64,000 nucleotides of DNA. Origin: Raffaelea ambrosiae. Taxonomy: Eukaryota; Ascomycota; Sordariomycetes; Ophiostomatales; Ophiostomataceae. Position numbers and translations under genes: made by a program. Position 1 is the stretch's first letter. Each line of letters opens with the position of its first letter. Below are positions 1 to 10,620 of this stretch, piece after piece. Where the stretch lies: the NCBI GenBank assembly GCA_002778195.1, contig PCDI01000010.1, positions 368,113-432,112 of the forward strand. The letters run 5' to 3'. The notes beneath the pieces were generated by a model that was not told the origin of the DNA, made no database searches, and saw nothing but the letters and a program-made list of their open reading frames with translations.

Positions 1-680
1 TGTTGGTGTCAGTCTTGGTTGTCTGCTCTATGAGAAGAGAGAAGCACGTACTCGTCAACCTCTTAAAATGGTGCTCTTTCAGAAACGCCGGATGCGCAAA
101 AGCACCAGCCGTGACTGGGTCGCCGGCAAGCTCGTTGCCGACGTAGGGCGCACCGAAGCAGTAACCAACACAGGCAAACTTGGCTGCCCCGTCTCGGCCA
201 TAGCGCTGCTTGGCAGCCTCGACCCATTTCGGGACGGCCACGTTGGCAAACGCGGTGTGCTTGCGCTTCCAGGCTTCGTAGTCAAAGCCCTTGTTGGCAT
301 TGTCGTTCCGGTCCGTTCGGTGCTTCCATACGGGGTCCTGGTTCCTGTTAGCGGATCATTCCTCTGTGTATAATGCCCATTGTCATTCAGAATGGCCAAG
401 GACATGCCCCTCGAAAGTAGTCCAGGCCGAGGGTCACATAGCCCGCGTCGGCAAAGGCGTCCATCACCGACAGCCCGTTGGGGAACATGCCCCAGACATC
501 CGGAAAGTACATCAAGACATGGCCGCTTTCTCGGCCCGTGTGTGGCATCGAGACGTAGGTTTTGACGTCGGCAAAGGTATCCCATGAGCCCCATGGCTCG
601 CCTTTGTAGAGGATCCCCTTGAGACAGCACGCGCCGCTAGGTTTAGCCAGGTATAGGTCTGAAGCACTTGTAGTTGCCAT
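1..680 (-). CDS. Dienelactone hydrolase family protein, 5' two exons (cut by window edge)
   Basis: Alpha/beta hydrolase of the dienelactone hydrolase family, which opens lactone or ester rings in aromatic catabolism. In fungi many members have unknown substrates. Exon 1 is 680-408 and exon 2 is 337-52. The protein begins MATTSASDLYLAKPSGACC and carries the strand/turn DVWG near residue 62 and the nucleophile motif GYCFGAP with Cys at about residue 151, then AFAHPAF. Intron 1 (338-407) appears to start with GC rather than GT. The alternative GT donor four bases downstream gives an immediate stop with each acceptor tried. Intron 2 starts at 51 (GTACGT) and runs off the window. An upstream in-frame ATG at 740 adds 20 residues, but 680 fits family starts better. 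The gene diverges from the SDR gene on its right, which may be functionally linked. Confidence 0.85.
338..407 (-). other. GC-AG intron of the dienelactone hydrolase gene
   Basis: On the minus strand the intron reads GCATGT...AACCAG. Removing 70 bases joins FRG to DPVWKHR in frame, as expected for this family. No GT donor gives an open join, so the minor GC-AG class is inferred. Confidence 0.65.
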
Positions 681-1196
681 GATAGCAACGGTCGGGGGTT
701 TTGTTTTCGTCAGAACTACAGTTACAAAGGCGCTGTGCAATCAAACAAATGGTATCTGAGCAGCAGGATGTGGGTATTTGGCCTTCGTTGTAATGGCGTT
801 TTGAAAGCCTGTCGACCTCCACACTCGTCGCGTCATTCGACGCTTCCATCTGCCGCGGACAAGTAAAATAGGCACAGTTGCATTCTAGTTTCATCTCTCA
901 ACAATCGAATCATCCTCGTTTGGTCGGTCGACGGCCGGCCGAATTCCGAGGGTATGAGCCGATTCGAGAACGGGGACTCCGCACACAGCAAACAGTCTGT
1001 GGGGGAGGAAGGGTCATCTGCACAAACACAAGAGAACAAAATGACGTCGACGATCATGGGGTAGCTCGAGGTCGGAGAGGCGCAATGGAACATAAAGAGT
1101 CTCTGTTCCGGCCAATCGCTCTTCCGATGAGGAGAATGGGAGCCCAAGAATGTTCACCGGCAATACTGGGAGATATTTTAAAGGAGACAACAGATC
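681..1196. promoter_or_regulatory. Divergent intergenic promoter region, hydrolase / SDR
   Basis: These 516 bases separate the divergent starts of the dienelactone hydrolase (-) and the short-chain dehydrogenase (+). No canonical TATA box stands out. No convincing coding sequence was seen. Co-regulation is inferred from geometry only. Confidence 0.5.
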
Positions 1197-2245
1197 ATGA
1201 CACCACCAAGATCCTTTGACTTTGCTGGCGATGTGGCCATTGTGACGGGTGCCGGCTCGCGCATGGCTGGCGAGATTGGCAACGGACGGGCTTCTGCCAT
1301 CCTGCTGGCCCGGCACGGCGCCAAGGTGGCCCTGGTGGACTTCAACGAGGAATGGGCGCGGGAGACGAAGCGGATGATCGACGAGGAGGGCGGCACGGCC
1401 GAGGTGATCCAGGCGGACGTGACGGTGGAGGAGTCGTGCAAGAATGCGGTGGCCAAGACGGTTGAGCTGTTTGGCGCCGTGCACATTCTGGTCAACATTG
1501 GTAGGCTCTTGTTTTTTTCTGTTTTTTTTTTTTTTTGTTTTTTTCTTCTTTCTTTTTCTTTCTCTCTTTTTTCTTCTTTTTTTTCCTTTTCTTTTCTTTC
1601 CTTCCTTCTTTCTTTTTCTTTTTCTTCTTTTCTCACACCCTCAGTTGGTGTTGGCGGCGCCATGGGCAATGCCACCGAGCTCAACCTGGACGCCTGGGAC
1701 CGGGACTTCCGCATCAACGTGACCAGCATGGTGCTGATGGCGCGCTATGCCATCCCCGCAATGCGCAAGCAGGGCCGCGGCGCAATTGTCAACATGTCGT
1801 CGGTCAGCGGCTTGCTGGGCGGCAACCCCAGCCTGCTGTATCCCACGACAAAGGGTGCCATCATCCAGATGACCCGGGCCATGGCGGCCCAGCACGGCTC
1901 GGAGCACATCCGTGTCAACTGCGTGTGTCCGGGCATGGTGTTCACGCCCATGGTCCGGGGCCGCGGCATGACCGACGAGATGCGGCAAGCACGGATCAAC
2001 CAGAACTTGCTGAAGCAAGAGGGAACCGGCTGGGATGTTGGAAACGGTGGGTTTCTTTTTCTTTTTCTTTTTCTTTTTTTTAATTCTCCCAATGTCAGTC
2101 ACTAATAACTTTAGCTGTTCTCTTCCTCACAAGCAAGGAGGCCAAATGGATCACCGGCCTGATCATGCCGGTAGACGGGGGCGTAAGCATTCTCGTGGTT
2201 CCAAACTACGACAAAAAGGGCAAACGATTCATGGGTTGCCCATAA
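1197..2245 (+). CDS. Short-chain dehydrogenase/reductase (SDR), about 278 aa
   Basis: NAD(P)-dependent oxidoreductase of the classical SDR type with a Rossmann fold; the substrate cannot be told. There are three exons: 1197-1500, 1645-2046 and 2115-2245. Intron 1 (1501-1644) is almost pure pyrimidine. Intron 2 (2047-2114) has a branch-point-like ACTAATAAC. Spliced motifs are an expanded cofactor loop TGAGSRMAGEIG (residues 17-28), an Asp-containing strand ALVDF, NMSSVSG with likely catalytic Ser154, and YPTTK with Tyr167 and Lys171. The C-terminal substrate-domain motif WITGLIMPVDGGVS is present. The usual TGxxxGIG is lengthened to a GEIGNGRA form, which some fungal SDRs share. The gene diverges from a dienelactone hydrolase, suggesting a small catabolic unit. 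Intron 1 contains no stop and is 48 codons long, so retention would insert a Phe/Ser-rich segment. Confidence 0.9.
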
Positions 2246-4807
2246 GGAGTAGACAAAAGACTAACCGGTCCTTCACAGACAACCGCAGGCCAGGCCAACC
2301 GCCCCGCTCTCAAGGCAGATACTCTGGCAGAAACGAACACGGGCATTGCCAACTAACATGCCGGGTGTCGTATGGACAAAGGGGGGGGTTGGGAATTCTT
2401 GATATCCCACAGTAGAGTAAATAGACTGGAAGGACATGGAGATGAACATGGACCAAGGAAGGGAAAATAAACACATCGAGGACAAATTTGAAACAGAAAG
2501 ATACAGTTTGGCGTTTCTTTTGTCATGGATGACCCGTCAACTCGGCCGAGACGGTCTGCAGCTCAGGGAAACAGTCCAGTAGCGGCATGGGATCCATGCC
2601 TATGCTTCCATACATGCCGCCACTACTACTTCCCCGCAGACGGTGGATAACACAGACCGGGCTAAGGCTTCCTGCAGCAGGGGAGTCTTGGTAGTCTTGG
2701 CCTGGATGGACGGGTTCGACATGCAGGGTTCTACGAGCCACGATACTTTGAGCAGGCTGCAAGAAGTCGGCTACGCAACTGCGTGCGGCATTGGTCCGTC
2801 TCTGGACGAGATCAACAAGAAAGGACGGCCTTTTTTTTTGGCTCTCTTGGCCAGGTCCCCAAGCCAGGTCGAGCCCTGGGCTTGTCAGATCCAAGCTGGT
2901 CGAACAATGCAGGTCGACGAGACGGAGTATGTATGCCTCACGTGTAGCGCGGTTCATTCCCCGGCTATTTCAGGGCCAGAAACGGGCAGGAGAAGCCTTG
3001 GCGGGATCTGGAGGAGACTGAAATATACCCCATACAGTGACTGGGGGTGCCTGTTCATGCATTGGCTGGTTCGCAGAGTTGGGACGCCTGAATGTTCAGT
3101 CGTCAGACATCCGGGTGTCGATCTTGGAGATCCTTGGCAGCGGTGTAGTATTTGGAGCATTGTACTGCTGGAACGGCCGGCCGGAAATCTGCCAAGTTCA
3201 GTTGGGCACGCTGAGACACTCTGGCTGTACACTGGATTGTGTTCGTTGCCGACAAGTCCACTTGCAGTGTACGGGCTTGCCGTGCAAACCCGCGTTGCAA
3301 CATGAACAAATAATACGACAACAGCCCGCTTGGGCATCTTGTCTCAACCCACAAGGAAGGTGGCCAATGGCCTATGCCACCATGCACAATCCTCAACCCT
3401 GTGCTTGTTTTGTGCAGTCGACCTACGTCATAGTGGAGGCCAGCCTCCATGCAAGCACGGCACACGACGTTTTGACTGCCGCCACCCGTCGTTTCTACAC
3501 TTGGCCAACAGGGGAAAAGAAAGTCTTGGAATAGGAAAATGCACAGCCAAAAAAGAAAAGTTTAAAAAAAAAACCAGGAAGCAACCCAGGCATGGTTGCA
3601 AGCAAGAGATGCACAAGCTCGCGGTGTCCGCCAAATGCCCCCAAAAATGGCATCCCAGAACGCCATGGCCTCGTGAAGAATCTTCAGAACGCACACTAAA
3701 TCAGGAGTCTCCGTCCATCGCCGTTGTTGCTCCACTGCCGTGCACTCGGTGCTCTTTTTTTCTGCCCCCTTTTCTGGCCTCTGGCTGCCACGCCCTGGAT
3801 CAGCCTCCCCGGCGGTGTTCCCAGAAGGACAGTTTCTCCGCTACACCATCGGAGTTGGGAGCTGACTAGTGAGCGTCCGCTGGCAGGTCCGCTAGTCATT
3901 GAACGCTGGGCACGGGACAGAGTAGGAATCGGACTGGGCTCTTGCTGGATTGGGCAATTTCCTGGCGGCAGCTTCCGACAGTCTGGTAAAGTTTGGTAAC
4001 GGTTTGGTTGCGAAGGAAGAACACAGACGCAAGGCAGGAGCGCTGACCGAACCGCGCTCGTTGCTTCCTCTTTGGGAATCGCAAGGTTTTGTTTTTTTTT
4101 GCGTTTTTTTTTTTGCGTTTTTTCTTTTCAGAATCTTTTTTTTTTTTAATTGCGTTCCTTTTCAGAATCATTTCTCTCAAGCGAAGCCTCTTGTCTCTTC
4201 TCTTTATTAGGCCCACGACAACCTCGTTCTTTTCCGGTCCCGCAGCGCGCTGGACTACGGTAGCATTGCAGACGCATGCCTGCCTTTGCTGCCTGCACGC
4301 TCTGCCGTCCGTCAACCGCCTGTCCGCTTTCCGCCTGGTACCCGCCTATAATACACCCCCCTATAGTGAGCAAAGCCTGCTGCGGAAGCATGAACGGGCG
4401 GCCCCTTGCCCACGCGGCACTGATGTCATTCTGGAGGTCGTGACTGTTTCTGTGGTTGATTTTTTTGTTCTGTGGTTTGGGCTCTTTCTCCATTTCTTTG
4501 TTCGTGGTCTTGCACCTGCTCGTGTTTACTATAGCATCTGCTTTTTTATACTCGGTTCTTCGGTCGGACGCCTCCTGTCTTTTTTTTTTTTTTTTCTCGT
4601 TCTTTCCTTTGCGGTCTGTCCCCTCGATCGCGCCTGCCGCAAACGAACACCGGCCACTGCGACTCCCACACACAATCCGCGCAAATTGGAGATGGTCATC
4701 ATCGTCGTCGCAGCAAATCGCGCGGCCAGGAGCAACCCACAGCCAGGGAGGACGCACAAGTAGGCGGGCGCGCGCGCGCGCAACAGGCGGCCGCTGCTGG
4801 ACCAAAA
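2246..4807. other. Intergenic region, no supported gene
   Basis: About 2.5 kb. A minus-strand open frame at 2523-2957 ends in a plausible-looking C-terminus but has no recognisable domain and no supported upstream exons. Positions 4085-4150 and 4579-4600 hold long T tracts typical of fungal promoters, probably belonging to the gene that starts at 4808. A TATA-like TATAATA sits near 4347. A CG-alternating run lies at about 4769-4780. Confidence 0.5.
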
Positions 4808-6751
4808 ATGGCGTCGAAAGTCCGCGAGGGGGCCCAGAGTCAGGCGCCGTCGTCGTCGTTGGCACTACAGTGGCCGTACCTGCCGGCAAAAGCTACTAAG
4901 CCGGCGCAATCCAGTGGCGATTTCTCGCACAGTGACGAGCCCGCGACCCCGACCACGACCACCGCGACGAGCGCACCAGCGACCACCACGACCACCACGA
5001 CAACCAGCCCACAACAACAGCAGCAGGCGCAACACGCCCGACAGCTGCCGGCCCCCATCCTGGCCCCAAAGGAAACCGCCAGCGACAGCGGCTGGCCGGC
5101 CGTCGACGCCTCCTCCTCCGCAGAGCACACCCTGCTGAGCGCGGCCACCTCGCCCACGCGGTCGCCCACGCGGTCACCCACATGGTCACCCACACGGTCA
5201 CCCACACGGTGGCCCTCAACAGCGTCATCGTCATCCCATTCCTCGCCGCCGTCCACCCTGCCCTCCTCGTCTTCCACGCCACACGTCCTGCTGCAGCTGC
5301 CCGCCCGAGACGGCGAGCCGTCTGCCAAGCCCGAGACGGACGGACACCTAGTAATTGCACTGCATACGAAGCAGCTTCCTCTCTCCTCTGCGCCCCAACC
5401 TCCTCCTCCACAGCTGCTGGCCGGACAGCCGCCCGATCGCCAGCGGCACGCTACCCAAGCACATTGCTACCATCATCACTACACGCCCCGCCCCCGCACC
5501 TCCCTGCGTCCCTACTCGCTCTTGGCCTCGCCGCCGTCGTGTCTGCGGGACCACCTCGGCGCGACACGGAGTGGCCGACGACGCTCCCCAGCTGCGCCTG
5601 GCGGCCAAGAGCAGCAGCTCGACAGCTCCACCGACAGCGAAGACGGCATTGACGAGCACGACCCCGGCCACGGCCACGAGCGCGACAAGCGGCACAACGA
5701 GGACGACAAAAACGAAGACGAAGACGAAGACGAAGACGAAGACGACGACGGCGGCGACTGCGCCGGTGGCGGAAGCCTGAGCTCGCACGCTCTGGCCTGG
5801 GACCAGACCTGCCTGCGCATCTCCTACCTGGTCAGCACCATGGTGGAACCCATCCCACCACCCCCGCCGCCAGCAGCAGCTGCTGCTGCTGCTGCTGCGA
5901 CTCCCAATGACTTGGGAATCACTCTTTGTGAATTGATCCGGAAGAGCTGCCAGTCCCTCGAGACCGCTCTCACCGAGGACGACCGCTTGGCCTCGCGCCG
6001 CGTCTGGCCCGGCATGTCCGTAGACAAGAAGCGCCGCAAGATCGCCAGCATAGAAATCTGGCTCGCCGAGGCCCACGGCGTCCACGACGAGATGTACTGC
6101 TCCTGCTCCACCAACTGCTCCCTCACCTACACCGATCTCGCAGCCGACTCGACCTTTTCGCCTGTCTCGGGGCGCCCGTCCGCCCCGCTCTGTGCCACCT
6201 GTGGCCGCCCGTCCCCGCCGTGCCGGAACATCAACCACGGCCGTCACGCTCTCGACGAGGATGACGCGTCGACGCCGTCCGTCTCGGTAGGAACCGCGTC
6301 ATCGCACCATTCGTCGCCGCTGTCGGGGCTCTTCAGCCGCCGAAGAAGGGGCTCGAGCTTCTGGACCAAGCTGCGGCGACCCCGCCAAGACCCGGCAGAC
6401 CGGCCCGACCGATGGGTGGAGTGGGACGAGCTCAACTGCCAGGAGATCCTCCCGAGCGGACCCGGTGCTCCCTTCTATACCCAGACGCATATGTATCATG
6501 CCACGCTTACGAGGCCACAGATGCCCGCCAAGCCGGCATCCCGCCCGGCATGCAGCGCCTTGGGCAACGAGACCGATGCCATGAATGCTGCCAGTCGCGC
6601 CGACACGTCCAAGGACGACGATCTTAAGCACAAGACGCCCGTCCATCACCGCTCTGCGGCTTTGACGTCGTCCAAAGCAGCCAACCACCGTATATCGGGT
6701 TTTCTGCCGTTCAAGTACGCCGGCAACAGCAACAACGACAACAACAAGAAG

Positions 6752-6801
<50 letters not shown>

Positions 6802-6988
6802 TAAGAACAACAATAAGAAAAACTACAACGACAACGGCAGCAACGGCAAACTATACACCACCCTCACCACGAGCAGTACGAGCAGTATTCTTACACTGAC
6901 CGCCCTCAGACGTCGCCGCCAGCTTCAGATTCACGAACGGCTCGAAAGAGCACAGGCCCTTCTTGCCCGGTCCCCACCACTAGTATAA
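4808..6988 (+). CDS. Low-complexity hypothetical protein, 726 aa, unknown function
   Basis: Single-exon reading frame that I do not recognise. From the N-terminus it has a Thr-rich stretch (residues 48-66), tandem SPTR-type repeats (115-135), a Ser/Thr/Pro-rich region, an Asp/Glu-rich acidic block (298-314), poly-Pro followed by poly-Ala (350-364), and then a more ordinary, probably folded segment (367-475). That segment contains ITLCELIRKSC, a Lys/Arg patch KKRRK (407-411), and closely spaced cysteines C431, C433, C437, C462, C465 and C472 that could bind a metal. A long poly-Asn tract follows and the C-terminus is basic. The start at 4808 is the first ATG of the frame; Met345 is an alternative. 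Codon bias and the ordered central segment support a real gene; the role is unknown. Confidence 0.6.
6722..6830 (+). repeat. AAC-rich trinucleotide repeat coding for poly-Asn
   Basis: Nearly pure AAC copies, interrupted by AAG, GAC and AAT, lie inside the 726-aa protein gene and encode an asparagine-rich tract. This is a likely site of length variation between strains. Confidence 0.9.
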
Positions 6989-8840
6989 GGCCAGCCCGTG
7001 TCTGATGGCTCGAGCGGCGTTGTCTTGCTGGCTCACATGTTTGTTTGCATGTCGACTCACTTCTTTCACTCTCCCTTTCATCTTCTTTCTCCCTCTCGGC
7101 TTTCTTTTGTCTACTGATAGTTTCAGTTTATTACTATGCATGGCTGGGGCAGCGCCAACGGAACTATGGCATGATAATGTGGCCCTCTATTCCTGTTATG
7201 GCGGGTTTTCTTTCTTTTTTTTGGCTTTCTTGCTTTTTTTTTTTTTTTGCTTGCCTTGTTTTTCGTTTGTGCTGTGCGTCGCGAAGACCATACACACACG
7301 ACAGAGCGTTTTATGGATTTTGTGGGTTTTATGGGAATCCTGAGCATTGGGATCATTGGGATCATACCACTATATAGAGGCAGCGTACTAGAACCCCAGC
7401 GAAAAATAATATGCATTTCCACATTCCCTTTTGCATGGAGACTACTATGTACGACAAAACAGCAATGGCTCGTGCGGGAAACTTGCATGGAAAACAACGA
7501 CAAGGGGCTATATCTGACCGCAAGATACTTAGTAGCGGAGCAGCCATGCAGACGCCGTGCAGACGCCACACTGTACCAATGGTGGTTGTCTACAGTCCAC
7601 TTCCTAGCCAAAAGCAAGTCAAAAATAACGTCTATACGTCCAAGGCCAAAACAGAGGAGAAAGTAAGTTAGTTGCAGAGGTTTCAAACACATATAGACCC
7701 CAGTGTTGAGGAAGAAAAGAGTTGCCTCCCCGCGAACGCCGAGAAAGGAGCCCACCGACCATGAATGATCCGCCTGGGTGAGACTGTCTGCAAGCATGCC
7801 GCATACCCGAGCAAGTACCACCACCCTACACTCTCACACGAACACATTATACGCTGACGTACTCGTATACATACTTCACAAACACGCACACGCACGCCGG
7901 AGCAAAGAGGTTGAGTTGCAAAGAACTTGAATAGAGAACAAGGTATCTGGGAAGGAAGACGGCCAAAAAAGAGAGAAATAAACACACATCAGGTTGACAG
8001 TCCAAAAGACAACAAGTGTTGACTTCCTCTTGTCACTGCATGTGCCTTTTTTCTCTAACTTTTTTTGCGCCCCCCATATAACCCTCGCCTTTCTGTCTCT
8101 CCTTCAGAGTCCCGTTTGTTTGAGAAATATAAATGTAGGAGATAGAAAAAGAAACGAAAAGAAAGCGTGGGGGAAAAAAGCAATAAGGAAAAAAACAAAA
8201 GCAATAGACAGATCACACTCCAGGCCCTGGGCTTTCAGACACACCAACACCCACACAGACAAGTAAACACACAAGCAATATCGCCCATTGTTCTTCCGCG
8301 CTCTTTCGCTGGTGCCCATTTGTTTCTCTTTTGTTGTTGTTTTTTGTTGTTCTGTGAATGTGGCAAGGGGGATAAAACACCAGGTAATAAAAGACAAACC
8401 AAATCGATTCTCTGCCTCCGTGGTCCCGGATCGGTACCATCCTTATTTCTTTCTCTTGCACACTTCTTGAAAAGAAAAGGGTGATTGGGGAAAAAACACA
8501 AGTTTGGAACAGAAAACGGGGTGGGATCAACACACGACAGACAAGACAGACACACACACAATAAACAAGATTGTGACAATAAAAAAAAGAAACAAGAAAA
8601 ATAAAACAGCCGGATTCTGAAACACGGAAACAGACCGAGCAAGCTTAAAAAAAGGCGAATCCATGTCGACAAGATTCAAGGCCCGTTGTTGTGAGAATGA
8701 TACGATCTGGTGTCGTCATATCTCATAGCCTGGCCAAGAGAGATTTTTTTCTCCCCTTTCTTTGTCGTCCTGCCTCTGCCCTTCAGTCAAGAACAAACAG
8801 TTATGGCGAGGAGGTATTCGCGCGTGCCGTCATGCCCGAT
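6989..8840. other. Intergenic region between convergent genes
   Basis: About 1.85 kb separating the 3' ends of the 726-aa protein gene (+) and the 14-3-3 gene (-). It contains many A or T homopolymer runs and open frames with no domain. Both 3' UTRs are expected here. No RNA gene was recognised. Confidence 0.5.
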
Positions 8841-10620
8841 CTACGACTCGGTTGCGGGTGCGGTCTCGGCGGCCGGCTCCTCAGCCTTGGGCTCTGTGGC
8901 AGCAGCAGTCTGCTCAACCTTCTCCTCCGTCTTCTCCTCCTTAGGGGCCTCAGCCGCAGCAGCGGCGCCTTCGCCCTCGACGCTGTCGGAGGACGTCCAC
9001 AGAGTCAAGTTGTCACGCAGCAGCTGCATGATCAGTGTGCTGTCCCGGTAGGACTCCTCAGAGAGCGAGTCAAGTTCGGCAATCGCATCGTCAAAGGCCT
9101 GCTTCGCCAGGTGGCAGGCACGGTCGGGGGAATTCAAAATCTCGTAGTAGAAGACAGAGAAGTTCAGAGCCAGACCCAGACGGATAGGGTGAGTCGGCGT
9201 CAGCTCAGTCTGAGCCACATCGGTAGCGCTCTAAAAAGTGGAAAGCGTACGAAATTAGCAAGTTGTTCGCCTCTATGTCTACGGCATAGCCGCGCACGAG
9301 AACAGAAGCGCGAAAGCATCATACCTTGTAGGCCTCGTGGGCGGCAGTGGCAGCCACTCGGCGCTTCTCACCCGAAGCAAACTCGGCCAAGTAACGGTGG
9401 TAGTCACCCTTCCTGTGAAAAGAGTGCGCGGTCAGCAAGATGAATAAAGTGTCGACGGGCAGAACTCGATATTCAAAAGAATCTCTACGAAGAAAAAAAA
9501 AAGAGGCCAGGGTCAAAAAAAAAAGGTCGTCAAGAAAAAACCTACATCTTGTGGTAGAAGACCTTGGATTCGCCGGTAGCAGCGTTGGGGATCAGGCTGT
9601 CGTCGAGGACGTCGAGGACATCCTGGCAGACCTTCTCCAGCTCAGTCTCGATCTTGTGGCGGTAGTCACGGATGGTGGCAACGTGCTTGTCGGAACCCTT
9701 AGACTCCTCCTTCTGCTCAATGGACGAGATGATGCGCCAGCTCGCACGACGGGTGCCGACCACGTTTTTATAGGCGACGCTCAGGAGATTGCGCTCGTCA
9801 ACGGTGAGCTCACCGCCCAACTTGGCCACCTCCTTCATGTACGTGACCATTTCATCGTAGCGCTCGGCCTGCTCGCACAGACGGGCTAGGAACGTCTTGC
9901 TATATGACGGGGAGGTATGTCAGTGTCTATTCTGTGATTTCGGTGCCTGGGTGGATGCGTCTGTGTGCGTCTGTACGGTGCGGGGGTATGGGTCTATGGT
10001 TATGGGTATGGATATGGGTTGAGTTTGTGTAGGGTTGTTCGCGTGTCATTCTTTATAGGCTGCCGGAATGTCAGGCTCTTCCCCGCTACGGGCGAGATAA
10101 CCTGCCCCCATCTCCGCGCGAAGCTTGTCAGACGGTTGGTCCCGAGCTCTGGGTAGCCAGCCGGAAGCCGGGGATGTCTTCCGTGGTATTCGAAGTCACG
10201 AGAAGAGGGGGGAAGGCTGCTCGACAGAGGAGAAATGTCTGGATGACATGGTAGTGGGGTTGCAGTTGTCAAAAACGTACCTCTCGCGCTGGGAAGACAA
10301 AGAAACGTTAGCAGAGTGTTCTTCAAGTTCTAGGATAGATCATGCCACGATTGATGCCCACGCGACGGACAGCAAAATGCTGCATGGTCGCCATGGACTG
10401 CGATGCGCTGGCTTGGGGATGGATGGGGCAGCAAGCTCAGCATGGGCGGCATCACGACCAGGAGCACACGACGATGCCGGGATGCCAACGAAGACTCGGC
10501 CAGGCAAGCAGGGACCGCATAGCCGGCAGGCCGTACAGATGCATGTCGGACGAGGGGTGCACGTGTGTATCGCGGACGAAGAGGACGCGGGGAGGGGGCT
10601 CTTCTTACCTCAGTCGCCAT
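8841..10620 (-). CDS. 14-3-3 family protein, 283 aa, five exons including an 8-nt exon
   Basis: Phosphoserine/phosphothreonine-binding adaptor that forms dimers and controls signalling, cell-cycle and metabolic enzymes in the cytosol. Exons on the minus strand are 10620-10609 (MATE), 10288-10281 (CGCGAGAG), 9899-9546, 9412-9325 and 9230-8841. The spliced N-terminus reads MATERESKTFLARLCEQAER. Signature 1 is RNLLSVAYKNVVG. Signature 2 is YRDSTLIMQLLRDNLTLW, with Arg in place of the usual Lys at its second position. The phosphopeptide-pocket segment around RRASWRIISSIEQKE is intact. The C-terminal tail is longer than in many homologues and rich in Ala, Glu and Pro. Introns are 320, 381, 133 and 94 bases. 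The two long introns after a 4-codon first exon may hold transcriptional control elements, as in other highly expressed fungal genes (inference). Confidence 0.95.
10281..10288 (-). other. 8-nt micro-exon of the 14-3-3 gene
   Basis: Flanked by TTCCCAG upstream and GTACGT downstream on the minus strand. It supplies the Arg-Glu and two bases of the Ser codon in MATERESK. Without it the frame of MATE does not join to SKTFLARL. Confidence 0.85.

Noticed and set aside
20..51. Short 31-base intron at the left end of the hydrolase gene
   Set aside because: Too short for a fungal intron; the GTACGT donor at 51 with an acceptor beyond the window edge keeps the frame and fits the family better.
2523..3337. 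Possible minus-strand gene to the right of the SDR gene
   Set aside because: One open frame looks mildly protein-like at its C-terminus, but no domain, start or joined upstream exon could be supported.
5348..6247. 299-aa antisense frame over the poly-Asn protein gene
   Set aside because: Low-complexity Val/Gly/Ala product with no domain; explained by codon bias of the sense strand.
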